DNA of 64,000 bases from CSP1-1 sp035620615 (GCA_035620615.1 DASPGM010000010.1:1-64000), one strand, 5' to 3'. Positions 44,525 through 51,803 are shown, numbered from the stretch's first letter. The notes: generated from the sequence alone by a model not told the origin. Numbers and translations: made by a program.

Positions 44525-44547
44525 TGATAATCTTACTATGATTATAC
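44525..44547 (+). repeat. island inverted-repeat site 1
   Basis: TGATAATC-TTACTAT-GATTATAC: 8-bp imperfect inverted arms around a 7-bp spacer. Lies between the AGCTACA repeat cluster and the SRPBCC gene. Confidence 0.6.
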
Positions 44548-44604
44548 AAATGAAAGACTTCACTATAACCACAAGTTTAATTATGTTATATTTTTGCAAC
44601 TTTT

Positions 44605-45006
44605 ATGAACAAAGAACCCAGAGAGGTAATTGTAAAAACCATGGTAGTTGACTGCAATCCATCAACTGTGTTTGAATTTTTTATAAATCCCAAAAATTGG
44701 GAGAGTGGAGGTTCAATCAAAAACGTACAAAAAAGTGATAATGGATCATGGAATGTAGAAACTCCTTTAGGCCCTGCGAAAATTAAATTTCATTCTAACA
44801 TGGAATTGGGAATTTTTGATCATGATTTTAAAACTGGCGATGCCCAATGGACTGTATATTGTAGAGTTATGCCAAATGAACGCGGTTCTACTGTCTCATT
44901 TACATTTATCAGGCCAGAACCAATGACTTTTGAACAATTTGAAGGCCAGCTTAAGAACTTTGATAAAGAAATGCAAGGTTGGAAAAAATTGTTAGTACGT
45001 GGATAA
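44605..45006 (+). CDS. SRPBCC-superfamily (START/Bet v1-like) protein
   Basis: 133 aa. N-terminal strand-helix pattern EVIVKTMVVDCNPSTVFEFFINPKNWE matches the SRPBCC ligand-binding fold; the C-terminus is the long helix that closes the cavity (EQFEGQLKNFDKEMQGWKKLL). Ligand unknown. Its stop codon TAA (45004-45006) lies inside the left arm of inverted-repeat site 2. Confidence 0.75.
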   Translation: MNKEPREVIVKTMVVDCNPSTVFEFFINPKNWESGGSIKNVQKSDNGSWNVETPLGPAKIKFHSNMELGIFDHDFKTGDAQWTVYCRVMPNERGSTVSFTFIRPEPMTFEQFEGQLKNFDKEMQGWKKLLVRG

Positions 45007-45023
45007 TCTACACAGGATTACCC
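45001..45023 (+). repeat. island inverted-repeat site 2
   Basis: GGATAATC-TACACAG-GATTACCC. Occupies the gap between two convergent genes (SRPBCC and the mini zinc ribbon) and supplies the SRPBCC stop codon, so a promoter role is unlikely. Confidence 0.7.
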
Positions 45024-45028
45024 AAGGA

Positions 45029-45145
45029 TCAAATTTTTTCCCCAAACAATTCCTCGCATTTAGGGCAATAATCGCTAGTACTCCCATTTGGAAGTTTAGT
45101 GTGTATTAATTCCACATCTTTGTGTAATGGACAGGTAAATTTCAC
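45029..45145 (-). CDS. mini zinc-ribbon protein (38 aa)
   Basis: Minus-strand ORF from GTG at 45145: MKFTCPLHKDVELIHTK, then SDYCPKCEELFGEKI. One half-site is C-x2-H and the other C-x2-C, a plausible four-ligand zinc ribbon. Between inverted-repeat site 2 and the divergent Met-rich gene. Function unknown. Confidence 0.55.
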   Translation of the reverse strand: MKFTCPLHKDVELIHTKLPNGSTSDYCPKCEELFGEKI

Positions 45146-45207
45146 ATCAGATAATCAATGTTGAAAATTGTATATGAGATTATATGTAAATTCACGCAAT
45201 AATTGGC

Positions 45208-45648
45208 ATGGTAAGTCAGCCCATCGTAATTGGAATTGTAGTGGGTGTATTTTTTGCTGGCCTTGGAGTGGGTTATGCTATTTTTCAATCTTACAACCAA
45301 CCTAATTTTGCAATGATGACACCACAACAGATGCAACAAATGATGAACAATCCACAGATGATGAATCAGTGGCACCAAACAATGATGAATAATCCAGATG
45401 CATTTAACAGCTGGATGAACACCATGATGCAAAATCCACAAATGATGAGTCCCTGGATGAACAATATGATGAACGATCCTCAACTAAGAGAACAGATGTA
45501 CTCTCAAATGATGCAAAATAATCAATTCATGCAAGGAATGATGGGAAACCAGAATTTCCAAAACCAGTGGATGGGCCCATGGATGATGCAAAACAACTCA
45601 ACGTGGGGCGGAATGATGCGCGGCCCTATGATGGGAAACTATCCATAA
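45208..45648 (+). CDS. methionine-rich membrane-anchored protein
   Basis: 146 aa. One N-terminal membrane segment (about residues 6-27), then an exposed region made almost only of Met, Asn, Gln, Trp and Pro with motifs such as NNPQMMNQW, QNPQMMSPWMNNMM and GMMRGPMMG. Roughly a quarter of all residues are Met. Such thioether-rich tails can bind Cu(I), which would suit an organism built on copper enzymes, but the repeat could also be structural. Between inverted-repeat sites 2 and 3. Confidence 0.7.
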   Translation: MVSQPIVIGIVVGVFFAGLGVGYAIFQSYNQPNFAMMTPQQMQQMMNNPQMMNQWHQTMMNNPDAFNSWMNTMMQNPQMMSPWMNNMMNDPQLREQMYSQMMQNNQFMQGMMGNQNFQNQWMGPWMMQNNSTWGGMMRGPMMGNYP

Positions 45649-45670
45649 AACAACATTCTGATTCTATAGC

Positions 45671-45693
45671 GGATAATCTTACTAGTATTATCA
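45671..45693 (+). repeat. island inverted-repeat site 3
   Basis: GGATAATC-TTACTAG-TATTATCA. Lies in the convergent gap between the Met-rich gene and the doxX-like gene. Confidence 0.65.
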
Positions 45694-45757
45694 AGTATGT
45701 TTTTAGTAGGTGATTGATTAACAAAATATTGTTTTCTTATACAAAAAAATAAAAAAA

Positions 45758-46183
45758 TTATTGAAGAAGGTTTGGAATCCTCTTCAATTTTGAGACAATT
45801 GAAATTTTGCCTGGACCACAAACTATAATGAACAGCACCATAGCAAGTAATGCCAAGTCATAATCCCATCCTCCTTGTGATATGAAGAATCCATTCTCCC
45901 ATCTTATGTGGAATATGGCATCCACAAGAATTATACCAAAAATCGTTCCAGTTATTCTAGTCATCATGCCAACTATTAGGAAAATTCCGCCAATGGTTTC
46001 TGCGAGGGCAATTGGAATCTGTAGTTCTGGTGGTAAACCAAAGCCAATGAGATGGTCTTTCCATATAGGATCGAATTTTTGTAATCCATAAACGATAAAG
46101 ATTACACCAACTGCCGCTTTGATTCCCCAGAATGTTATATCATGGAGGATGTTTGTTTTTTCAATTTGTGTGGTTTGACTCAA
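45758..46183 (-). CDS. DoxX-family membrane protein
   Basis: 141 aa with four hydrophobic segments. GVIFIVYGLQKF near the start and IALAETIGGIFLIVGMMTRITG are DoxX/DoxD-like patterns. Members have been linked to quinol oxidation, thiosulfate oxidation or redox homeostasis; no specific role is shown here. Starts with TTG at 46183. Upstream lie two TACA-N2-TGTA palindromes around a TATA element. Confidence 0.8.
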   Translation of the reverse strand: MSQTTQIEKTNILHDITFWGIKAAVGVIFIVYGLQKFDPIWKDHLIGFGLPPELQIPIALAETIGGIFLIVGMMTRITGTIFGIILVDAIFHIRWENGFFISQGGWDYDLALLAMVLFIIVCGPGKISIVSKLKRIPNLLQ

Positions 46184-46228
46184 TTTTGATCAAATTATGA
46201 TTAGAGTCATGATACTAAAACAATAAAC

Positions 46229-46242
46229 TTTACAATTGTAAA
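46229..46242. promoter_or_regulatory. palindromic operator TTTACAATTGTAAA (doxX-proximal)
   Basis: Perfect 14-bp palindrome with core TACA-N2-TGTA, the consensus of CopY/BlaI-type repressor boxes. It lies near the expected transcription start, about 20-30 bp downstream (on the minus strand) of a GATATATAC TATA element at about 46256-46264. Confidence 0.55.
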
Positions 46243-46272
46243 ATTCATGTTCCTTGTATATATCAAAGTAGC

Positions 46273-46286
46273 TTTACAAATGTAAA
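46273..46286. promoter_or_regulatory. palindromic operator TTTACAAATGTAAA (doxX-distal)
   Basis: Second TTTACA-N2-TGTAAA copy, 44 bp from the first and just upstream of the TATA element of the doxX-like gene. The pair brackets the promoter, the layout expected for tight repression. Confidence 0.55.
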
Positions 46287-46318
46287 ACCAGATACATTTC
46301 TTATATGGTTTTGTTCTT

Positions 46319-46341
46319 GGATAATCTTACTAGGATTACCC
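46319..46341 (+). repeat. island inverted-repeat site 4
   Basis: GGATAATC-TTACTAG-GATTACCC, seven of eight arm positions complementary. Between the 3' end of the duplicated secreted protein gene and the doxX promoter region; spacer identical to that of site 3. Confidence 0.7.
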
Positions 46342-46380
46342 AAAACAGATCTTAAATAAAAAAATAAAAAAAGGATGTGT

Positions 46381-47697
46381 TTATTGAGTTGCCCAACCCT
46401 GAGCGATAAGCTTTGATGCTGTCTTTAAGCTAACACATTTTGCTGAACCATCAGCTACCTTGAAGATGAGTTCCAATCCTTTTTTGCATGTTACATCAGA
46501 AGCAACCACGCCAGATTTCATCTGCTTGAGTGGTGAATCCATATGTTCCATTTTCATCATGCTGTCATCTTTTTCCATCATAATGTCGTTATCTTTCATC
46601 ATCTTATCTTCTATCATTGTATCTTCCATGATGAATTTTTCATCCACTTCAACAAATGGGCAGTTCACTATTACACCAGCTACTTCAGTAGCTATGTAAC
46701 CTTTGGATCCTGCAGATGTTATTTCTTTGGTTGTGATTAGAAAATCTGCAGATAGTGGATCCTTCCAGGTTGCTCCTTGTATTCTCCACAACGGGCTGTA
46801 AAATTCATCTCCTACATTTGTAGAGCCAATGCTTGCCTGGAATCCCATTGGACCCGAACCTACTATTCCGTTTGTAAAGACATAAAGATCAGATGCAGCA
46901 CCTGAAAGAAGTGTAGTGCCAGTCCTTTCAGCAAACACAACTCCTAACATGTCTGCTACGTCTTGTTTTGAAGCATCAGTTGCAATATAGTATATGGTAG
47001 AACCATCTGGTCCAAATCCTCGATGTGCAACAAAGGTAACTTGCATGTTTTCTGTGTCTATATCAAGAACTTGCCCACCACCATATGGTGTTGAATCGGT
47101 AAGAGTTTTTTCATCTCGTATTTTCAAATTTCCTCCATCCCATTGGACAAATGGACAGTTCACTATCAGCCCAGATGCCGTTACGGTAAGCTCATTATTT
47201 TTTTGTGCTGCCAGAACTTCAATTTGTGATTTTAATTCTCGTGGTACAACTCCTTCCTTCCATTCTACGATATTGATTGCCCATAATGGACTATAGTTTG
47301 CATCGCCTGGTTGTGAGTCGGCCACATTTGGCTGGAACCCAAGAGGACCTACCCCCTTTATTCCGTTTTTGAATGCATAGATTTGTGCTAGTGCATCCGC
47401 AGGAGTCTTTTGAAGGGCAGGAGTATATGCAACTCTAAAACCTGTCAGTTTGGTTAGTTGGTCTGCAAGATCCTTATCTGAGGCTTCAGTTGAAATATAG
47501 AATACTTCTGAACCTTTTACGTATCCCTTTGTTAAAGGAATAGTTACAGGCACATTTGTGTTTGTCAGCTTTTGCATCTTGGAATCTTTCATTTCCATTG
47601 CATTTGCATTCAGATATGGTGCTGTAATCAACACAGCGACTGAAATTGCAAGAAACATGAGTTTGTTGAAACTTTTCATTGAAGGTTGAAACTTCAA
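46381..47697 (-). CDS. secreted protein with two repeated domains and a Met/Asp-rich linker
   Basis: 438 aa. A signal peptide (about residues 1-33) is followed by two homologous domains, each with an F/YYIxTxAS..D.AD.L start, a NGI.G.GP.GFQ segment, YSPLW and a closing AGVIVNCPFV (GLIVNCPFV in the first copy). This resembles the DUF7482 type of extracellular domain found in this phylum. Then comes a linker of about 50 residues with many Met, Lys and Asp (MEKDDSMMKMEHMD), and a C-terminal module with DVTCKKGLELIFK and KCVSLKTASKLIAQGW. Possibly metal-binding or cell-surface. Confidence 0.75.
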   Translation of the reverse strand: MKFQPSMKSFNKLMFLAISVAVLITAPYLNANAMEMKDSKMQKLTNTNVPVTIPLTKGYVKGSEVFYISTEASDKDLADQLTKLTGFRVAYTPALQKTPADALAQIYAFKNGIKGVGPLGFQPNVADSQPGDANYSPLWAINIVEWKEGVVPRELKSQIEVLAAQKNNELTVTASGLIVNCPFVQWDGGNLKIRDEKTLTDSTPYGGGQVLDIDTENMQVTFVAHRGFGPDGSTIYYIATDASKQDVADMLGVVFAERTGTTLLSGAASDLYVFTNGIVGSGPMGFQASIGSTNVGDEFYSPLWRIQGATWKDPLSADFLITTKEITSAGSKGYIATEVAGVIVNCPFVEVDEKFIMEDTMIEDKMMKDNDIMMEKDDSMMKMEHMDSPLKQMKSGVVASDVTCKKGLELIFKVADGSAKCVSLKTASKLIAQGWATQ

Positions 47698-47732
47698 ATA
47701 ACATTTAATAATTTATCCAAATCTATTCCAAT

Positions 47733-47755
47733 TCATAATCATTAGAGGATTATCC
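47733..47755 (-). repeat. island inverted-repeat site 5 (opposite spacer orientation)
   Basis: Plus strand TCATAATC-ATTAGAG-GATTATCC; on the minus strand GGATAATC-CTCTAAT-GATTATGA. Same 8-7-8 layout, but the intact arm is on the other side. In the 75-bp gap between the 73-aa protein gene and the start of the duplicated secreted protein gene. Confidence 0.55.
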
Positions 47756-47772
47756 AGAATGAAAATGTAGAA

Positions 47773-47994
47773 TTATCTTAATCCTTTGTGGGATTTTTTC
47801 ATATTTTTATTTAGATTTCTCTGGTGACTTGTTCCTAGATTTTTTCCACCCTCAAATAATTCATTACCCATTTGGTTGTCAAGTTCTTGGATTTTGCTTT
47901 GATCATGTGGGTCTCCTCTGTCAACTGCTACTTTGTCTACTGCCTCAAAACCGGCTCTAATTTTGTCAAGTTTTCTTGGTTTTTTCCTAGTCAC
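47773..47994 (-). CDS. small basic hypothetical protein
   Basis: 73 aa, very hydrophilic, Lys/Asp/Asn-rich, no Cys, no membrane segment. KIRAGFEAVDKVAVDRGD could form a helix. No recognisable family. It is the only gene between inverted-repeat sites 5 and 6. Confidence 0.55.
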   Translation of the reverse strand: MTRKKPRKLDKIRAGFEAVDKVAVDRGDPHDQSKIQELDNQMGNELFEGGKNLGTSHQRNLNKNMKKSHKGLR

Positions 47995-48079
47995 AGATTT
48001 TATTTTTCACATTTGATGATATTTTAATTCTATGAATAATTTATTTGAAAAATACAGGTATCTCGTCGTAGTTTTTTCT

Positions 48080-48102
48080 GGATAATCTATACAGGATTAT
48101 TT
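48080..48102 (+). repeat. island inverted-repeat site 6
   Basis: GGATAATC-TATACAG-GATTATTT. Lies in the divergent gap between the 73-aa gene and the membrane-anchored hypothetical gene. Confidence 0.62.
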
Positions 48103-48141
48103 CGGATATTCATTAATTATACATGAAAAATACTAACTATA

Positions 48142-48951
48142 TTGAAAAAAATACTATATGTTATATTTCCAGTAGCAGCGTTTTCGCTTATTTTAATAAA
48201 TTTATTATTTGGACATTTATTATTTGATTTTGGAGCTAAGCAAGATCTTAACAAATATTCCATCTACATACATTTACTACCAGAATGGCAAAGCTATCCT
48301 ACAAATATCATATTTGATGTTACAACTTCATGGACTAATCCAGAAACTAATACAAATGATCCTTATTATGATCCTGAGATTGTTTTTCAACTAGAAACAG
48401 AGTATAACTTCAACGAAGTAAAATACATTGAAAAAAAACCGTATGTGGAATTAAAACATACATTTAGTGACTGTAAAAACGAATGGAAACCAATCCTCTA
48501 TAGACGATTAATAGATAGCATTAGGAGCCAATATGAAAATATCATTGGGATGCAGCTAAATTCTGATCCTTATGTTGTGGTTTACCCAAAAATCCCTAAC
48601 AATGAGTACAGTTTATCTGAACAAAAAACTAAACTTGAATCAGGATTTTCATATTTTATTCCAATATGTACTTCAAAAGATGTTACCTCTTATGATTATA
48701 GCGTGATGATTAAAGATGAAAAGGTCGGGTTTGATGTTTATTTTGTTCCGTCTATTGAAGAGTTGAATAATTTCCAGCAGAATACAAAATATAATTATTA
48801 CCAAAAAGACGGATGCTTTGGGCACAACTTACACAGTTTTAGCGGGTCGTGTGACAACGTTGAGAAGAATGGAGGGTTGTTAATTATGGTACCTGATGAA
48901 TTACAGAACTCGTTGACAAAAATAGTAGTTAATCTACACGAGAAAATTTAA
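48142..48951 (+). CDS. membrane-anchored extracytoplasmic hypothetical protein
   Basis: 269 aa. N-terminal hydrophobic anchor or signal (about residues 5-26), then a soluble domain rich in Tyr, Asn and Asp with cysteines at FSDCKNEW, FIPICTSKD and the C-terminal GCFGHNL and SGSCDNV, which could form disulfides. No family recognised. Starts with TTG; the ATG at 48123 is in another frame. Codon use (many ATA/TTA) is even more AT-rich than its neighbours. Between sites 6 and 7. Confidence 0.6.
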   Translation: MKKILYVIFPVAAFSLILINLLFGHLLFDFGAKQDLNKYSIYIHLLPEWQSYPTNIIFDVTTSWTNPETNTNDPYYDPEIVFQLETEYNFNEVKYIEKKPYVELKHTFSDCKNEWKPILYRRLIDSIRSQYENIIGMQLNSDPYVVVYPKIPNNEYSLSEQKTKLESGFSYFIPICTSKDVTSYDYSVMIKDEKVGFDVYFVPSIEELNNFQQNTKYNYYQKDGCFGHNLHSFSGSCDNVEKNGGLLIMVPDELQNSLTKIVVNLHEKI

Positions 48952-48978
48952 CGAAATCGACATCCGCATAAATTTATT

Positions 48979-49001
48979 GTATAACCTATACAGGATTTAC
49001 A
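48979..49001 (+). repeat. island inverted-repeat site 7 (degenerate)
   Basis: GTATAACC-TATACAG-GATTTACA. Same spacer as site 6 but weaker arms. Just downstream of the 48142-48951 gene. Confidence 0.5.
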
Positions 49002-49071
49002 AGAATAAAATCATAGAAGAATTTATGAGCAGATTTAATTTCGAATAGTATACATGAGATATTTTTTGTCC

Positions 49072-49275
49072 TTATTGATAATTGGCATAATTGCTTTTCA
49101 GACTAATTCTGCTTTTTCTGCATGTACCAAGTGTCTTTGCAATCTCTCCAGCTGAAAGTGGGTAAGGCCTGTTGCCAGTGCCATGTAAGAGGGAATGGAT
49201 CTCAAAAGTTATCTGATCTTGGGATGCTCTTTTTCCATAGAGTCGGATCCTGGGCTTAAAGGAGATTACAAACAC
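49072..49275 (-). pseudogene. possible truncated winged-helix regulator
   Basis: 67-residue open frame. SQDQITFEIHSLLHGTG then PLSAGEIAKTLG looks like the first helices of a winged-helix HTH domain, but the recognition helix and wing do not follow, and the sequence ends in a non-matching basic tail. A remnant after truncation or frameshift is likely. The opposite strand has a competing short secreted-peptide frame, so neither is certain. Confidence 0.3.
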
Positions 49276-49413
49276 CTCCGCGGCAAAGGTTCGATAAAAT
49301 TTTTCAGGGGGCGCTTTTCTGACACTTTTTTGGTTATTACAGATTTTGACACTGGCTAGTATACAGGTTCCGTTATTCTAAAAAAATAATACCAAACACT
49401 TGTGTCCTACATT

Positions 49414-49487
49414 GGGGACGTAGGTTAGCTTGGTGGACTGCCAGCCTCGGGTGCTGGATGTCATGGGTTCAAATCCCATCGTCCCCA
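49414..49487 (+). tRNA. tRNA-Pro (CGG)
   Basis: Cloverleaf: acceptor GGGGACG/CGTCCCC, D stem GGTT/GACT, anticodon stem CCAGC/GCTGG with loop CTCGGGT (anticodon CGG), T stem ATGGG/CCCAT with loop TTCAAAT, discriminator A, no CCA. Marks the right end of the accessory island. Confidence 0.94.
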
Positions 49488-49535
49488 CGTTTTATTTGAG
49501 TTAATTGAAATAGGACAAACATTTGAGTATTTCAA

Positions 49536-50138
49536 TTGACAGTTTCTATCTATCTTGCACATCTTAATCCAGTAACAAATGCTCATGTAGAAATTATTGA
49601 AGATCTAAAAAAAGAATCCGAAGTTATTGTTATGCCAGTAATATTTCTTAAGAATGAGATTGAAGTTAATAGTAGTAGCTTCCCATTTAATTTTGAGATT
49701 AGAAAAAAAATGCTTGAGTCTGTCTTTGGAAATTCAATTAAAATATCTAAAAATTATACATTCCGAGCTCCTTTTAGGAGATATCTCCCTCCCTTGTTAT
49801 CACCAGCATCTTGGGAACTTAGAAAACAAATTCTCAAAGGCGTTCCAAAAGACTATTTTACATATACTGGAGACAAAGCAGAAGGAATTATGCTAAAAAT
49901 TTATCGTCTAAATCCAAAAATTGGAATACGAAAAAAAATATCTGCTTCATCGGTGAAAAATAAATTATATAATTATGTTAGAGGAAAAGAGATATCTTGG
50001 AAGGATGATATACCTCCTAAAGTTGTTGAAATAATTGAGCAAAATTGGAACCTAGTTGAAAAATATGCACGTATCGACGATGAAACAACTAGAATTGCTG
50101 GTATGAAATTTCCAAAAGATGGTTATTGGTCAAAATAA
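49536..50138 (+). CDS. HIGH-superfamily nucleotidyltransferase-like protein
   Basis: 200 aa. LNPVTNAHVEII near the N-terminus is the (T/H)xxH nucleotide-binding motif, and KKISASSVKNKLYNYV near residue 150 corresponds to the ISxTxxR motif of NMN/pantetheine-phosphate adenylyltransferases. It is not a standard NadM or CoaD by length or flanking motifs, so the substrate is open. Starts with TTG at 49536. Confidence 0.65.
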   Translation: MTVSIYLAHLNPVTNAHVEIIEDLKKESEVIVMPVIFLKNEIEVNSSSFPFNFEIRKKMLESVFGNSIKISKNYTFRAPFRRYLPPLLSPASWELRKQILKGVPKDYFTYTGDKAEGIMLKIYRLNPKIGIRKKISASSVKNKLYNYVRGKEISWKDDIPPKVVEIIEQNWNLVEKYARIDDETTRIAGMKFPKDGYWSK

Positions 50139-50174
50139 AATTTTAGTTAGTATTTTTGGAAGTTAAGAGAAAAT

Positions 50175-50870
50175 TTAATTTGCCAAATTTTTTAATTTCT
50201 CTTTTTTATTTTTTATTACTAATTCTATTGTCAAACCAGCAACAATAACAAGTAAAACAATAACAAAAGACCATACTAAATCTAATGATGGCTCACCAGT
50301 AGTAAGAGAAGCTGAACTTGCAGCTTCAAAAGATTCAGCGGCTGGAGGTGCTTCCTGCATCATAGTTGTTTCTTCTGAACCTCGCTTGGCTAATTCATCT
50401 TCAACCACAATGGGAATCTGCGAATTTTTTTGAATGAATTGAGAAGAAAACCATGCAGCTACACAAACTGCTCCTAAGGTTGCTAATCTATGAATTCTTG
50501 AAAATGAGTTAAATAGTGATTTGCTGGTTTTAGCGGATTGTGACATTTCGGAAGGTAAAATCACAATAGCAAATTTATCAACAGTATAAAATTTCATATC
50601 ATGAGACTTGGTATTTTTTCCAACATTAGTAATTTTTATCACTCCCGATTCCTGCATTTTTTTTAAATGATAAATTACTAGGGGAAGAGATACTTCTATT
50701 TTTTGTGATATTTGATTTGCGGTAAGTGATTGATTAAATAATAATTTAAGAATTTTTCTACCAGAATCAGAACTTAGTATTTCTCCTACAGCTTTTATTT
50801 TTTCATCTTCTGTGGAAAGAATCTCTACTTTATCAGATATTGCTAGAGTTTCATCATCTTTTTCTACCAT
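50175..50870 (-). CDS. membrane-tethered winged-helix (ArsR-like) regulator
   Basis: 231 aa. N-terminal HTH: SDSGRKILKLLFNQSLTANQISQKIEVSLPLVIYHLKKMQESGVIKI, of which LTANQISQKIEVS and YHLKKMQESG are the two DNA-contact helices. Then two hydrophobic segments (about 130-147 and 200-222) flanking a Glu/Ala/Ser-rich loop. So it probably senses at the membrane while binding DNA. Divergent from the SIMPL gene, which it may control. Confidence 0.78.
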   Translation of the reverse strand: MVEKDDETLAISDKVEILSTEDEKIKAVGEILSSDSGRKILKLLFNQSLTANQISQKIEVSLPLVIYHLKKMQESGVIKITNVGKNTKSHDMKFYTVDKFAIVILPSEMSQSAKTSKSLFNSFSRIHRLATLGAVCVAAWFSSQFIQKNSQIPIVVEDELAKRGSEETTMMQEAPPAAESFEAASSASLTTGEPSLDLVWSFVIVLLVIVAGLTIELVIKNKKEKLKNLAN

Positions 50871-50963
50871 GGGATAGGATTGAATGGATAATGTATTATT
50901 AAGATTACTGGTTAAATTATAATTTAATCAAACCTTATTTTCAAAATCCATTATACTGGATGT

Positions 50964-51743
50964 ATGAACAGTTCAAAACTATTCATATTTGCTGTACTTG
51001 CAGTAATTGCAATTTCAGTAACTGCAGTATCAGTGTTTTCAGAGGCAGAAGCACAAGTGCCAAATTCAGTTTTATCTGAAAATACAATCTCAGTTACTGG
51101 TACAGCATCAACAAATGTCAAGCCTGATCTGCTTCATATCCAATTTGGAGTAGAAACACAAGAAAAGACAGCAAAAGAAGCTTTTGAGACAAATTCACAG
51201 CTAATGAATGCTGTAGTTGAATCCATCAAGAAAGCAGGAATCGAGAACTCGGACATAAGTACATCCTCTCTGAACATATATCCCATATATGACCAGTATG
51301 AAGACCCACTCACAAAAAAATATACTCAAGAGCTTGTAGGATATCGAGTTTCAAACATTCTAAATGTAGAAACAAAAAAACTTGATAGTGCAGCAGCAAT
51401 AATTGATAATGCTGTTGGTGCTGGAGTAAATAGAGTTGATAGTGTTTACTTCACACTTTCGCCAGAGTCGCATCTAAAAGTAAAAGATAGTCTTTTAGCA
51501 GATGCAATAAAGAATGCAAAATCAAAGGCAGAAAAGGCATTAGTTCCACTTGAGAACACGATTATCGGAGTAAAATCTGTATCATTATCGGAGTTTTCAG
51601 TGCCTTATCCACCAACAGTTTTTTCGGCACATTCAGCAATGTATGAAGAATCTTTTGCGATTAAAGCCCAGGCACCAATATTTACTTCTGAACAAGATGT
51701 CAGTGCTACAGCAAATGTAGTATTTATCATCAGAAGTAAATAA
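50964..51743 (+). CDS. secreted SIMPL-domain (DUF541) protein
   Basis: 259 aa. Signal peptide of about 31 residues, then ISVTGTASTNVKPDLLHIQFGVET, the start signature of SIMPL/DUF541, and VSNILNVETKKLDSAAAIIDNAVGAGVN later. Members are periplasmic or surface proteins with stress-related roles; exact function unknown. A TATA-like TTATACT precedes the ATG. Confidence 0.85.
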   Translation: MNSSKLFIFAVLAVIAISVTAVSVFSEAEAQVPNSVLSENTISVTGTASTNVKPDLLHIQFGVETQEKTAKEAFETNSQLMNAVVESIKKAGIENSDISTSSLNIYPIYDQYEDPLTKKYTQELVGYRVSNILNVETKKLDSAAAIIDNAVGAGVNRVDSVYFTLSPESHLKVKDSLLADAIKNAKSKAEKALVPLENTIIGVKSVSLSEFSVPYPPTVFSAHSAMYEESFAIKAQAPIFTSEQDVSATANVVFIIRSK

Positions 51744-51803
51744 TCCCTTTTTTTATTCAGATTTAACTATAATCTTAATTATAGATGAATAATCATCTTT
51801 TTT

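Larger units (their letters stand above)
48952..49413. other. non-coding end of the island with gene remnants
   Basis: 462 bp before tRNA-Pro. It holds inverted-repeat site 7, a short plus-strand frame from 49053 (a signal-peptide-like MRYFLSLLIIGIIAF... ending at ACTKCLC plus a stop) and, on the other strand, a possible winged-helix remnant (listed separately). From about 49280 to the tRNA I see no feature. Confidence 0.5.

Noticed and set aside
45142..45483. His-rich 113-residue minus-strand frame opposite the Met-rich gene
   Set aside because: It is the antisense of ATG/CAT-rich codons of the Met-rich gene; His and Trp richness follows from that.
46190..46215. ATTATG-ATTAGAG-TCATGATA upstream of doxX, sharing the spacer of island site 5
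   Set aside because: The arms are not complementary enough and do not match the GGATAATC consensus.
50886..50910. GGATAATG ... GATTACTG between the HTH regulator and the SIMPL gene, like the island sites
   Set aside because: The spacer is 9 bp and the arms are weaker; lies outside the island. Counted as chance.
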